In this document: positions 1 to 9,203 of the stretch, in pieces
Numbering within the stretch: position 1 is the stretch's first letter
Layout: each line of letters begins with the position of its first letter
DNA from: Lentzea jiangxiensis
GTDB taxonomy: Bacteria > Actinomycetota > Actinomycetes > Mycobacteriales > Pseudonocardiaceae
Length of the DNA: 64,000 nucleotides
Direction of reading: 5' to 3'
Assembly (NCBI RefSeq): GCF_900104175.1
Contig: NZ_FNIX01000003.1
Coordinates: forward strand, 62,001-126,000
The notes under the pieces: model-generated
What the model was told of the DNA's origin: nothing
Seen by the model: the letters and a program-made list of their open reading frames with translations, nothing else
The model's database searches: none
Program-made: the position numbers and the translations under genes

Positions 1-563
1 AGGAACAGCACGAGCCGCGTGCCGACACCGTCCATGATCAGCGCGAAGCTGTAGATCATGTACCGGCGGTGGTCGGCGTACCGGTGCCTTCTCGCCATGC
101 GGTACGCCACGACCGTGCTCAGCAGCAACAGCAGGCCGAGCACGAACCTGCCGACCCTGCCCGGTCCCGCCGCGATCTCGCCGGAGAACAGCAGCAGGAC
201 GGGCGTGCTCACCGCGACCGGCAGCGCGCCACCGAAGATGTAGATGATCCCGCTCGTGCGGTGCAGTCGCGGATATCTGCCGCGCACCCACGACGACATC
301 TGCAGGCAGGCGGTGAGCAGCCCCAGCGTGCCCGCGACGATGTGCAGGACCAGCAACGGGTAGTGGATGGAGGAGCCCTCGACGATCGGCGACAGGGACT
401 TCGCCGGGTCGAGGTCGAGGTAGGGCGGTAAGGCGTAGACCAAGAATGCCACCACGAGCGCCACCAACGCCATCCACCAAGGGTTTCGCCACACGGGTCT
501 GGACGCCGCCCTGGGCGTCGCCGCCGGCGCGCGACCGGAGATCGGAGCGAGCTGATCAGTCAC
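1..563 (-). CDS. DUF2306-type membrane protein (3' end outside window)
   Basis: The reading frame begins at a GTG at 563 preceded by a good AGGAGG ribosome site and runs off the left edge; about 187 codons are visible. After a Pro/Ala/Arg-rich cytoplasmic tail there is a first membrane segment near residues 30-47. Three or four further hydrophobic segments follow, along with a His-containing segment (IHYPLLVLHIVAG) and the HRTSGIIYI and DHRRYMIYSFAL patterns. These patterns are typical of DUF2306 four- to six-helix membrane proteins of unknown function. It is divergent from the glycosyltransferase at 807, with 243 bp between them in which I see no further gene. It may lie just outside or at the edge of the enediyne cluster. 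The function is unknown. Confidence 0.75.
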   Translation of the reverse strand, partial: MTDQLAPISGRAPAATPRAASRPVWRNPWWMALVALVVAFLVYALPPYLDLDPAKSLSPIVEGSSIHYPLLVLHIVAGTLGLLTACLQMSSWVRGRYPRLHRTSGIIYIFGGALPVAVSTPVLLLFSGEIAAGPGRVGRFVLGLLLLLSTVVAYRMARRHRYADHRRYMIYSFALIMDGVGTRLVLF

Positions 564-806
564 TGAACTTCCTCCTCAGCCTGCGAATTCCACCCGATGC
601 GCGCGCCCGCTGACCGTAGCTTTGGACAGCGGCACTTCCTTCTCGCAGATTGCGCTGCCGACGCCTTGTAATCCGGGGTCGGAAACCCAGGGGTGCCAGC
701 GGTTTCACGCTCCGCAACCTCGGAGATGCGGACGCTGCTCCGCGCGACTCAGGATGGCCGTCGCCGTGCCTGCGTCATTCGCTTTCCCCCTCTGAGGAGC
801 AGCCGC

Positions 807-2141
807 ATGCGAGTCGTGTTCACCCCCTGGCCAACGCCATCGCACCTGAACCCGATGGTTCCGCTCGCCTGGGCGCTGCAGAGCGCGGGGCACGAGGTCT
901 GCGTCGCCGCGCATCCGGCGCTCGCCGACGCCGTCGCGGCGGTCGGGCTGACCGGTGTGTCCCTCGGAACCGCCGACAGCGCACCGGCCCTGATGGGACC
1001 GGGACGTCCGACACCGCCGGAGACACGCGCGCGGCTCGACGAGACCGGACTCGCGCTCGGCCCGTTCAGCCCGGCCGAGCAGAACCTCTGGGACGTCTTC
1101 TGCCAGTTCATGCTGCCGCCCATCTGGGACTTCCACCCGGTCGGCGCCACCGCCTCCGACGCGCTGCCCGTGGTCGACGAGTTCGTGGACTTCTGCCGCG
1201 CCTGGAAACCGGACCTCGTCGTCTGGGACGCGTGCTTCCCCGCCGCGGCCATCGGGGCACGGGTGAGCGGCGCGGCGCACGCCCGGCTGCACTGGGGTCT
1301 CGACTACTTCGCGTGGGTGCTCGACCGCGTCGGGACGAACTGGAACCCGCTGGCCGAGACCGTTCGTCCCGCCGCCGAGCGGCACGGCGTCGAGGTGGAC
1401 CGCGACCTGCTGCTCGGCCAGTGGACCATCGACCCGCTCCCCGCGGGCATGCGGCTGCCGGTGGCCACCAGGACGGTGCCGATGCGCTGGATCCCGTACT
1501 CCGGCCAGACCGCCGTCCCGGACTGGCTCCACGCCCCGCAGGACCGGCCGCGCGTCGCGTTGTCGCTCGGGCAGTCGCGGCGCCTGGTCATGAAGGGCGG
1601 CTGGGACCACGTGCCCGGCCTGCTGGAGATGGTGTCCGAACTGGACGTCGACGTCGTGGCGACGTTGAACGAGACGCAGCTGGCCGGTGTGCGCGAGGTG
1701 CCGGGCAACGTGCGCGTCGTCGACTACGTGCCGCTCAACCAGCTCCTGCCCACGTGCGCGGCGTTGATCCACCACGGCGGCGTCGGCACGTTCTCCGCGG
1801 CGGCCGGTCTGCGGGTGCCGCAGCTCATCCTCGACTCCGGGGGTGACGAGGGACTGCTCGCCGAGGGTGAGGCCGGCACCGAATGGGCCCTGGCGGCCAA
1901 GGACATCGAGTCGTCGGACACCGCGGCGTGGGTGGTCGGCCAGGGGGCCGGGCTCACCCTCGACTTCGCGCGGCACTCGATCGACGTCATGCGCAAGCGG
2001 GTCATGCGGGTCGTCGAGGACCCGTCCTTCGCGGAAGGGGCGCACCGGCTGCGGCTCGACGCCGCCGCCGCGCCGAGCCCGGGTGAGCTCGTGCCCGTGC
2101 TGGCTCAGCTCGTCGAGCAGCAACGAGCGGGGGCGCGATGA
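807..2141 (+). CDS. GT-B glycosyltransferase, antibiotic type (EryCIII/DesVII-like)
   Basis: This 444-residue protein begins MRVVFTPWPTPSHLNPMVPL, the usual N-terminus of macrolide and enediyne deoxysugar transferases of family GT1. The start is the ATG at 807 with GAGGAG about 8 bases upstream; longer in-frame starts lack this. The nucleotide-sugar binding loop HHGGVGTF is at about residues 322-329. Family knowledge says such enzymes attach a TDP-deoxysugar to a polyketide scaffold. Many close relatives need a P450-like activator protein, and none is seen beside it. It overlaps the following C-methyltransferase by 4 bp (ATGA), so the two are translationally coupled, which suggests a C-methylated sugar. 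The acceptor is inferred to be the enediyne product. Confidence 0.9.
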   Translation: MRVVFTPWPTPSHLNPMVPLAWALQSAGHEVCVAAHPALADAVAAVGLTGVSLGTADSAPALMGPGRPTPPETRARLDETGLALGPFSPAEQNLWDVFCQFMLPPIWDFHPVGATASDALPVVDEFVDFCRAWKPDLVVWDACFPAAAIGARVSGAAHARLHWGLDYFAWVLDRVGTNWNPLAETVRPAAERHGVEVDRDLLLGQWTIDPLPAGMRLPVATRTVPMRWIPYSGQTAVPDWLHAPQDRPRVALSLGQSRRLVMKGGWDHVPGLLEMVSELDVDVVATLNETQLAGVREVPGNVRVVDYVPLNQLLPTCAALIHHGGVGTFSAAAGLRVPQLILDSGGDEGLLAEGEAGTEWALAAKDIESSDTAAWVVGQGAGLTLDFARHSIDVMRKRVMRVVEDPSFAEGAHRLRLDAAAAPSPGELVPVLAQLVEQQRAGAR

Positions 2142-3373
2142 ACGACAACCGGAAGAACTCCGTCTGCCACGTGTGCGCCGGTGTCGTGCGCGAGTTCGCC
2201 GACTTCGGATCGCAGCCGCTCTCCGACGCCTTCGTGCTGCCGGGTGATCCGGCCGGCGACTTCCGCTTCCGGCTCGCCGTCGGGGTCTGCGAGTCCTGCA
2301 CGATGGTGCAGCTGATGTCCGAGGTGCCCCGGGACCGGATGTTCCACCACGACTACCCCTACCTGTCGTCGGGCTCGCGGTTCATGCGCGAGCACTTCGC
2401 GGCGCTGGCCGCACGGCTGCGCCGCGACGAGCTCACCGGGCCGGCACCGTTCGTCGTGGAGATCGGCTGCAACGACGGCGTGATGCTCGAGTGGTTCGCC
2501 GCGGAGGGCGTCCACCACCTCGGGGTGGAACCGTCCGGCGGGGTGGCCCAGCGCGCCGCCGCGAAGGGCGTGCAGGTGCGCAACACGTTCTTCGACGAGC
2601 CGACCGCGGTGGAGGTCCTGGCCGAGCACGGCCCGGCCGACGTCGTGTTCGCCGCGAACACGTTGTGCCACATCCCCTACATCGGATCGATCCTGCGCGG
2701 CGTCGCCGCGCTGCTCTCCCCCGGCGGGATCTTCGTCTTCGAGGACCCGTACTTCGCCGACATCGTCGAGCGCAACTCGTTCGACCAGATCTACGACGAG
2801 CACTTCTTCTTCTTCACCGTGCGTTCGGTGCAGTACATGGCCTTGATGCACGGACTGGAACTGGTCGACGTCGAACGGCTCACCGTGCACGGCGGTGAGC
2901 TGCGGTACACCCTGGCGCGCAAGGGAACTCGCGCGGTGGCACCAGCTGTCGCCGAGCTCGCCGCCGAGGAGGAGCTGTCCGGTCTCACCTCGCCGGCCAC
3001 GCTCACCCGGTTCGCCTCGAACGTCGCACAGATCAGAACCGACCTGGTGGAGTTGCTGCGGTCGTTGCGCGCGGAGGGCAAGAGCGTCGTCGGCTACGGC
3101 GCGACCGCGAAGAGCGCGACGGTGCTGAACTTCTGCGGCATCGGGCCGGACCTCGTGCCGTTCATCTGCGACACCAGCGTCACCAAGCAGGGCCGCGTCA
3201 CCCCCGGCTCGCACATCCCCGTGCGCCCACCGGCCGCCTTCTCCGACCCCTACCCCGACTACGCGGTGCTGTTCGCGTGGAACCACGCCGACGAGATCCT
3301 TGCCAAGGAGATCGGGTTCCGGGAGTCGGGCGGCCGCTGGATCCGTTACGTGCCCGACGTCCACATCGTGTAG
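2138..3373 (+). CDS. SAM-dependent C-methyltransferase, NDP-hexose type
   Basis: The protein has 411 residues. The N-terminal cysteine pattern CHVCAG...CESC is the zinc-binding Methyltransf_13 domain. A class I SAM fold follows with the glycine loop VVEIGCNDG near residues 107-115, and the C-terminal third resembles the Methyltransf_14 domain (GYGATAKSATVLN). This three-part layout is that of TylCIII/NovU-like enzymes, which add a methyl group to C-3 or C-5 of a TDP-4-keto-6-deoxyhexose. It is coupled to the upstream glycosyltransferase by an ATGA overlap. No other deoxysugar gene (4,6-dehydratase, epimerase, ketoreductase) is in the window, so the rest of the pathway must be elsewhere if the assignment is right. 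Confidence 0.88.
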   Translation: MNDNRKNSVCHVCAGVVREFADFGSQPLSDAFVLPGDPAGDFRFRLAVGVCESCTMVQLMSEVPRDRMFHHDYPYLSSGSRFMREHFAALAARLRRDELTGPAPFVVEIGCNDGVMLEWFAAEGVHHLGVEPSGGVAQRAAAKGVQVRNTFFDEPTAVEVLAEHGPADVVFAANTLCHIPYIGSILRGVAALLSPGGIFVFEDPYFADIVERNSFDQIYDEHFFFFTVRSVQYMALMHGLELVDVERLTVHGGELRYTLARKGTRAVAPAVAELAAEEELSGLTSPATLTRFASNVAQIRTDLVELLRSLRAEGKSVVGYGATAKSATVLNFCGIGPDLVPFICDTSVTKQGRVTPGSHIPVRPPAAFSDPYPDYAVLFAWNHADEILAKEIGFRESGGRWIRYVPDVHIV

Positions 3374-3396
3374 CCCGGTCCCAGGAGGACAGACGC

Positions 3397-4197
3397 GTGA
3401 CCGAAGAGAACGTTTTCCTCGCACTGAAAGCCGAGGGCGAGGAGGTCGACCGCATGGTCGCCCCCCTCACCGAGTCGCAGTGGTCGCTGCCGACCCCCGC
3501 ACCCGGCTGGACGATCGCCCACCAGATCGCCCACCTCACCTCGACCACCCGCATGGCGGGCCTCGCCGCCTCCGACCCGGCCGCGTTCGCCACCCTCGTG
3601 TCGGGCATCGGAGCGGACTTCGACGGGGCGGTCGCGGGAGCGCTGGCCCCGTTCCTCTCACTCGGCCCCCGCAAGCTGCTCGAACGCTGGCGGGCCGAAC
3701 GGCAGGCCGCGGGCAGCGCGCTGTCGTCCGTGCCCGACGGCCGGCTCGTGCCGTGGCTGGTGAACCCGCTGCCCGCGCCGGTGCTCGCCGCCGGCGGCAT
3801 GATGGAGCTCTTCGCCCACGGCCAGGACATCGCGGACACCCTCGGCATCCGCCGCGAGCCGACCGGCCGGTTGAAGCACCTGTGCGGGTTCGGTTTCCAC
3901 ACCATGACGTTCGGCTACCTCGCGCGGGGGCTCACGCCACCGCAGAAGCCGTTCCGGTTCGAGCTGACCGGGCCGTCCGGTGAGCTGTGGACGTTCGGGC
4001 CGCAGGACGCCTCGCAGCGGATCTCGGGACCGGCACTGGACTTCTGCCTGCTCGTGGCCAGGCGGCGGCACCACGCGGACCTCGCGGTGGTGGCCGAGGG
4101 AGAGGAGGCGCTCGGCTGGCTGGAGATCGCACAGGCCTACCGCGGGCCGGCGGGAGCCGGACGGGAGGCCGGGCAGTTCTCGAGCCAGCCCGCGTGA
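3397..4197 (+). CDS. TIGR03084-like metal-binding protein (DinB/maleylpyruvate isomerase fold)
   Basis: This 266-residue protein starts at a GTG at 3397 with CCAGGAGG 8 bases upstream and lies 23 bp after the C-methyltransferase, so it is probably in the same transcript. The segment around residues 25-45 (PTPAPGWTIAHQIAHL) is the family signature, with histidines that in DinB-type helical bundles bind a divalent metal. Relatives include mycothiol-dependent maleylpyruvate isomerase, but the longer TIGR03084 branch has no established reaction. A role in thiol-dependent detoxification or tailoring would suit an enediyne cluster but is only inference. A strong hairpin terminator follows at once. 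Confidence 0.75.
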   Translation: MTEENVFLALKAEGEEVDRMVAPLTESQWSLPTPAPGWTIAHQIAHLTSTTRMAGLAASDPAAFATLVSGIGADFDGAVAGALAPFLSLGPRKLLERWRAERQAAGSALSSVPDGRLVPWLVNPLPAPVLAAGGMMELFAHGQDIADTLGIRREPTGRLKHLCGFGFHTMTFGYLARGLTPPQKPFRFELTGPSGELWTFGPQDASQRISGPALDFCLLVARRRHHADLAVVAEGEEALGWLEIAQAYRGPAGAGREAGQFSSQPA

Positions 4198-4210
4198 CGC
4201 GGTGACGGGA

Positions 4211-4236
4211 AGGGCCGGGGACTCCCCGGCCCTTTT
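4211..4236 (+). terminator. Rho-independent terminator after the glycosyltransferase operon
   Basis: AGGGCCGGG and CCCGGCCCT form a 9-bp GC-rich stem around a 5-base loop (4211-4233), followed by TTTT. It sits 13 bp after the stop of the TIGR03084-like gene and would end the plus-strand operon. Confidence 0.85.
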
Positions 4237-4262
4237 CGCGTGCGGGTGACGCGCAAGCGCGA

Positions 4263-4300
4263 GTGAGCCCGGCATCGAGGGGGGACGATGCCGGGCTCAC
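4263..4300 (-). terminator. Perfect 15-bp hairpin between convergent genes
   Basis: GTGAGCCCGGCATCG (4263-4277) is exactly complementary to 4286-4300 across an 8-base loop. It lies 67 bp past the stop of the minus-strand MFS gene and after the plus-strand terminator, so it probably stops the MFS transcript and shields both operons. Confidence 0.7.
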
Positions 4301-4367
4301 CCGTGGGTGGTCGCGCCGCGACCGGACGATCAGGGGATCGTCGCCACCCGGTTGCGGCGCGACCGGG

Positions 4368-5954
4368 TCACCGGGCTTCCCGTTCCGCCGCCATGGCGAC
4401 TCCCGCGTCGGCCGGGGCCGGTGACTCCTCGCCGGTCTTGCCGACGTGCCGCAGCAAGGCGACGGTCAGCCCGGCCAGCACCACCAGGATCACCGCGGCG
4501 ACTCCCGCCGCGGTGTTCACGCCGCTGGTGAAAGCGGCACGGGCGGAGTCGAGCAGGGCCGCACCCGTGTCGGCGGCCAGTCCCTCCGCCGCCGCGACGG
4601 CACCGCTGATCGTCTCCCCGGCCGCCGCGGCGGCCTCCGCGGGAACGCCCGGCGGTACCGCGACGAGGTTCTGGTAGACCGCCGCCGCGATCGTGCCGTA
4701 GGTCGCGACACCGATGGCCACGCCCAATTCGGTGCTCGTCTCCGACACCGAGGCGGCGGAGCCGGCGCGTTCCTCCGGCGCCGAGCCGACGATCATCTCC
4801 GTGCCGAGCGAGCCCATCGGGCCGACGCCGGCCTGCACCAGGACGAACCCGAGCAGCACGACCACGAGGCTCGTGGCGGTGCCGACCTGGGACACGACCG
4901 CGAGACCGGCCGCCGCCACCAGGAGACCGGCGGCGGCCACGTAGGCCGGACGGACCTTCTGCGCGATCTTCGGCGCCACCAGCGACGTGACGATCAGCGC
5001 GGTCGCGGCCGGGATCAGCCACAGGCCGGACTCGACGGCCGAGTAACCCCGGACGGTCTGCAGGTAGAGGCTGAACAGCATGATGCTGGACGAGATCGTC
5101 GCCGAGGTCAGCAGCATGACGACCAGCGCGCCGCTCAACGTCCTGCTGCGGAACAGCTTCAGGTCGAGCAGCGGGCTGTCGAGCGTGCGCTGGCGCAGCA
5201 CGAACAGCACGCCGAACACGATGCCGACGAGAACCGACCCTCCCGCGACCGCGCTGAAGCCGTACTGCGCGATCTCCTTCAGACCGTAGACCACGGGCAG
5301 GATCGCGAGCAGCGACAGCACCACGCTGAGGAGGTCGATGCGGCCGGCGTCCGGGTCGCGCATCTCCGGCAGCAGGACGGGGGCGGTGACCATCAGCAGC
5401 ACCATCACCGGTACCGCCATCAGGAACACCGATCCCCACCAGAACCAGCCGAGCAGGGCTCCACCGATCACCGGGCCGATGGCCATGCCGCCCATGAACG
5501 AGCTCAGCCAGACGCCGATCGCGAAGCCGCGCTGCTTGGCGTCGGTGAACATCGTCATGATCAGCGCGAGGGTGGACGGCATCAGGGTCGCGCCGGCGAT
5601 GCCGAGCAGGGCCCGCGCGAAGATCAGCATCTCCGGGGTCGTCGAGTAGGCGGCGATCACGGACGCGACGGCGAACGCGGCGGAGCCGTACAGCATCAGC
5701 TTGCGGCGGCCGATGCGGTCGCCGAGGGTGCCCATGGTGACGAGGAAGCCCGCGATCATGAACGCGTAGATGTCCATGATCCAGAGCTGCTGGCTGGCCG
5801 ACGGGTTCAGGTCGGCGCTCAGCTGGGGTTGCGCGAGGAACAGCACGCTCAGGTCGAGCGACAGCAGCAGCGTCGGCAGGGCGAGCACCGCGAGGCCGAT
5901 CCACTCCCGCCGCCCCGCCCGCGTGGTGTCCTCGGCCGGACCGGTCGAATCCAT
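4368..5954 (-). CDS. MFS drug efflux transporter, DHA2 (EmrB/QacA) family
   Basis: The protein has 528 residues from the ATG at 5954, which is preceded by GGAAGGA; the ATG at 5999 is an alternative with a poorer context. The sequence is almost entirely hydrophobic helices, consistent with the 14-helix DHA2 architecture. It carries the motif A-like loop GTLGDRIGRRKLML between helices 2 and 3. DHA2 carriers export hydrophobic drugs in exchange for protons. It is divergent from the AfsR-type regulator at 6061, with a shared 106-bp promoter region. It is the best candidate in the window for exporting, and giving resistance to, the cluster's product. Confidence 0.9.
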   Translation of the reverse strand: MDSTGPAEDTTRAGRREWIGLAVLALPTLLLSLDLSVLFLAQPQLSADLNPSASQQLWIMDIYAFMIAGFLVTMGTLGDRIGRRKLMLYGSAAFAVASVIAAYSTTPEMLIFARALLGIAGATLMPSTLALIMTMFTDAKQRGFAIGVWLSSFMGGMAIGPVIGGALLGWFWWGSVFLMAVPVMVLLMVTAPVLLPEMRDPDAGRIDLLSVVLSLLAILPVVYGLKEIAQYGFSAVAGGSVLVGIVFGVLFVLRQRTLDSPLLDLKLFRSRTLSGALVVMLLTSATISSSIMLFSLYLQTVRGYSAVESGLWLIPAATALIVTSLVAPKIAQKVRPAYVAAAGLLVAAAGLAVVSQVGTATSLVVVLLGFVLVQAGVGPMGSLGTEMIVGSAPEERAGSAASVSETSTELGVAIGVATYGTIAAAVYQNLVAVPPGVPAEAAAAAGETISGAVAAAEGLAADTGAALLDSARAAFTSGVNTAAGVAAVILVVLAGLTVALLRHVGKTGEESPAPADAGVAMAAEREAR

Positions 5955-6060
5955 GAACTTGTCCTTCCGTGTGGTGCCGTGGCCGGCACCCGAACTCATC
6001 GATCCGGCTCACCCTGCGCGCCTGCACTGTCGGAATTCTTTCGGCCGGTATCGTGTGCGC

Positions 6061-9000
6061 ATGTTCTTCGCGGTGCTCGGGCCGCTCGCCGTCCGAACCG
6101 CCGACGGCCGCCCGGTCGAGATCCCCGAGTCGAAGGTGCGGGCACTTCTCGCGAACCTGCTGGCGCACCGCAACCGCCCGGTGTCGGCGACCGCGTTGAT
6201 CGAGGACCTGTGGGGCGACGACCTGCCGGTCAACCCGACGGGCGCCCTGCAGACCAAGATCTCCAAGCTGCGCCAGGCCCTGGCCGCGGGCGAACCCGGC
6301 GCGCGGGACCTGCTCGCCTCCCAGCGGCCCGGCTACGTGCTGCGGACCGGCGCCGGCCGCGTGGACGCGGACCAGTTCTCCGCCCTCACCGCCGCCGCGC
6401 GCACCAGCACGGACCTGGGCGAGCGCGCCCGCCTGCTCGGCGACGCGCTGGCGCTGTGGCGCGGGGCCGCTTTCGCGGACTTCGCCGGGGAACCGTTCGC
6501 CCGCGCCGAGATCACCCGGCTGGAGGAGGACCGGCTGTCGGCCGCCGAGGAGTTGGCCCAGGCCCGGCTGGAACTCGGCGAGCACGCCGCGCTGCTCGGC
6601 CAGATCGGCGACCTGGTGGCGGCCCACCCCCTGCGTGAACGGCTCCGCGAGCTGCACATGCTGGCGCTCTACCGGGCCGGGCGGCAGAGCGAGGCGCTGG
6701 CGTCGTTCCGCGAGGTGCGGGCGCTGCTGCACGACGAACAGGGGCTCGAACCCGGTGAGCGGCTCGCCGAGCTCCACCGGTCGATCCTGCGCCACGACCC
6801 TTCGCTCGCACCGCTGGGCCGGCGCCCCGCCACCCTCCCCGTGCCGCCCACCGAGCTGATCGGCCGGGACGAGGCCGTCTCCGGCGTCTGCGCGCTGCTG
6901 GGCTCCTCGAGGCTCGTGACGCTCACCGGATCGGGTGGTGTGGGCAAGACCCGTCTCGCGGTGGAGGTGGCGACCCGCACGGCCGCGCGGTACCCGGACG
7001 GCGCCTGGCTCGTGGAGCTCGCGACGATCACCGAGGGCGGTCTGCTCCCGAGCGCGGTGATGGCGGCGCTCGGCATCAGGGACGTGCCGGGCACCGAGGT
7101 GCTCTCCGAAGCCGTGCGGACGCGGCGGATGCTGCTGGTGCTGGACAACTGCGAGCACCTCGTCACCGAGGTCGCGGCGATCGCCGAACGGCTGCTGGCC
7201 GCCGCGCCGGGTCTGCGGGTGCTCGCGACGAGCCAGAAGCCGTTGCGCATCGCGGGCGAGTCGGTGTGGACGGTCTCGCCGCTCGACCTGCCGCCACCCG
7301 GCACGCCACCCGAAGTCGTGGAGCGGTCGAGCGCGGTGAAGCTGTTCGTCGCCCGGTCCGCGCCCTCGTTCACGCTGGACGCGGGCAACGCCCGGGCCGT
7401 CGCCGAGCTGTGCACCCGGCTCGACGGGGTGCCGCTCGCGCTGGAGCTCGCGGCGACCAGGGCCCGGTCGCTGGGGCTGCGCGAGCTGCTGGCGCGACTC
7501 GACGACAGGTTCCGGCTGCTCGCGGACGGCTACCGCGACGCGCCACCGCGCCAGCAGACGCTGCGCGCGGTGATCGACTGGAGCTGGGAGCCGCTCGACC
7601 CGGTCGGACGCGCGGTGCTGCGCAGGCTCGCCGCGCACTCCGACGGGTGCACGCTGACCGCGGCCGAGGCGGTGTGCGCGGGCGGGATCGTCGCGGCGGC
7701 CGACGTGCTGGACGCGGTCGCGGACCTGGTCGACCGGTCGCTGGTCACCGCCGTGGACACACCGGACGGAACCCGGTACCGGTTACTCGAATCGGTCGCC
7801 GCCTACTGCCGCGAACGGCTGGCCGAGGCCGGCGAGACCGAGACCGTGCAGGAGGCGCACCGGCGGTACTACACGGCACTGGCCGAGACCGCGGAACCGC
7901 ACCTGCGCGGACCCGCCCAGCGCGAGTGGCTCGAACGCCTCGACGCCGAGTCGGCGAACCTGCGCACCGCACTCGACACCGCGGACGGTCCCGGCGCGCT
8001 GCGGCTGGTCAACGCGCTGGCCTGGTACTGGTACCTGCGGGGCAGGCTGTCCGAGGCGCGCAGGGCGCTGTCCACCGCCCTGGCCCTCGACACCGCGCAC
8101 TCGGCCGAACGGGCCCGCGCCTCGGCGTGGCACGCGGGCATCACGTTCCTCGGCAGCGACGTGGCGGACCGGGCGGCCGCGCGTGCCGCCGCGCTCGCCG
8201 CGTACGACTCGCTGGACGACCCGCGGGGCAAGGCGTTCGCCCAGTTCTTCCTCGGCCTGGTCGAGGCGGACTTCGGCGCCCAGTCCACCAGCGAGGACCT
8301 GGTGAACCGCGCGCAGGAGACGTTCGGCGAACTGGGCGACCGGTGGGGTGTCGCCGCGACGCTGAGCCTGCAGGCGATCCGCGCGCACACCCGAGGCGAC
8401 CTGGAGTCCCTGCGGCGCAACGGTTCGCAGAGCCTCGCGCTGTTCCGGGAGCTGGGCGACCGGTGGGGTCAGCTGCGCGCGACCGAGGCGCTCGGTGGCC
8501 TCGCCGAGATCGAGGGCGACTACGAGGAGGCGGCCCGCCTGCACCGCGACGGCCTGCGCATGGCGGAGGAGCTGCGTCTGTGGCCGCAGGCCGCGGACCG
8601 CCTGAGCTGGCTGGGCCGCGTCTCGATGTTGCGCGGTGACCACGCGCACGCCCGAGAGCTGAACGAGCGCGCCCTGCGCCTGTCCCGGGAGCAGAGCTAC
8701 AAGCCGGGCCAGATCTTCGCCGAGATCAACCTGGGTCTGATCGCCCGGCGGGCGGGAGACCTCGAGGCTGCGGAACGCCACCTGCGCACGGTGCTGGAGT
8801 GGGAGTGGGAGCCGGGCATCGGGTTGTGGCTCATCCTCACCGAGCTCGGGTTCGTCGCCGAACAGCGCGGCGACACCAGGACCGCGAGGTCCCGGCACCT
8901 CGAAGGACTCACCGTCGCCCGCTCGCTGGGCGACCAGCGCGCGGTCGCCGTCGCCATGGAGGGGTTGGCGGGGGCGTGCCTCGCCGACTCGTTGCCGGCC

Positions 9001-9189
9001 GAAGCGGCGCGACTGCTCGGGGCCGCCGCGGCGGCACGGCGGTCCGCCGGAGCCATGCTGACGGCCGCCGAGCGAGCGGACCGCGACCGGGTGGAAGCCG
9101 GGGTCCGGCAGCGCCTGGGCGAGGAGTTCGCCGCGGAGTACTCGCACGGGTTCGAGTCGAACGGCTCCTCGGCGGTCGTGCCGCTGTAG
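6061..9189 (+). CDS. AfsR/SARP-family transcriptional regulator with NB-ARC and TPR domains
   Basis: The protein has 1,042 residues. An N-terminal winged-helix DNA-binding domain (about 1-95) leads into a bacterial transcriptional activation domain (about 95-245). An NTPase domain follows with Walker A GSGGVGKT near residue 293 and Walker B LLVLDNCEHL near residue 359. The C-terminal half is made of tetratricopeptide-like repeats. SARP activators of this large type switch on antibiotic clusters by binding direct repeats near the -35 region. The ATG at 6061 is used here; an in-frame GTG at 6055 is possible. It is divergent from the MFS exporter and likely a pathway-specific activator. Confidence 0.92.
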   Translation: MFFAVLGPLAVRTADGRPVEIPESKVRALLANLLAHRNRPVSATALIEDLWGDDLPVNPTGALQTKISKLRQALAAGEPGARDLLASQRPGYVLRTGAGRVDADQFSALTAAARTSTDLGERARLLGDALALWRGAAFADFAGEPFARAEITRLEEDRLSAAEELAQARLELGEHAALLGQIGDLVAAHPLRERLRELHMLALYRAGRQSEALASFREVRALLHDEQGLEPGERLAELHRSILRHDPSLAPLGRRPATLPVPPTELIGRDEAVSGVCALLGSSRLVTLTGSGGVGKTRLAVEVATRTAARYPDGAWLVELATITEGGLLPSAVMAALGIRDVPGTEVLSEAVRTRRMLLVLDNCEHLVTEVAAIAERLLAAAPGLRVLATSQKPLRIAGESVWTVSPLDLPPPGTPPEVVERSSAVKLFVARSAPSFTLDAGNARAVAELCTRLDGVPLALELAATRARSLGLRELLARLDDRFRLLADGYRDAPPRQQTLRAVIDWSWEPLDPVGRAVLRRLAAHSDGCTLTAAEAVCAGGIVAAADVLDAVADLVDRSLVTAVDTPDGTRYRLLESVAAYCRERLAEAGETETVQEAHRRYYTALAETAEPHLRGPAQREWLERLDAESANLRTALDTADGPGALRLVNALAWYWYLRGRLSEARRALSTALALDTAHSAERARASAWHAGITFLGSDVADRAAARAAALAAYDSLDDPRGKAFAQFFLGLVEADFGAQSTSEDLVNRAQETFGELGDRWGVAATLSLQAIRAHTRGDLESLRRNGSQSLALFRELGDRWGQLRATEALGGLAEIEGDYEEAARLHRDGLRMAEELRLWPQAADRLSWLGRVSMLRGDHAHARELNERALRLSREQSYKPGQIFAEINLGLIARRAGDLEAAERHLRTVLEWEWEPGIGLWLILTELGFVAEQRGDTRTARSRHLEGLTVARSLGDQRAVAVAMEGLAGACLADSLPAEAARLLGAAAAARRSAGAMLTAAERADRDRVEAGVRQRLGEEFAAEYSHGFESNGSSAVVPL

Positions 9190-9203
9190 CGGGTGCCCAC
9201 AGG

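Noticed and set aside
4330..7638. 1,102-codon open frame antisense to the SARP gene and MFS region
   Set aside because: It is a GC-skew shadow: Arg/Gly/Ala-rich low-complexity translation with no domain, while the opposite strand and another frame hold clear SARP and MFS genes.
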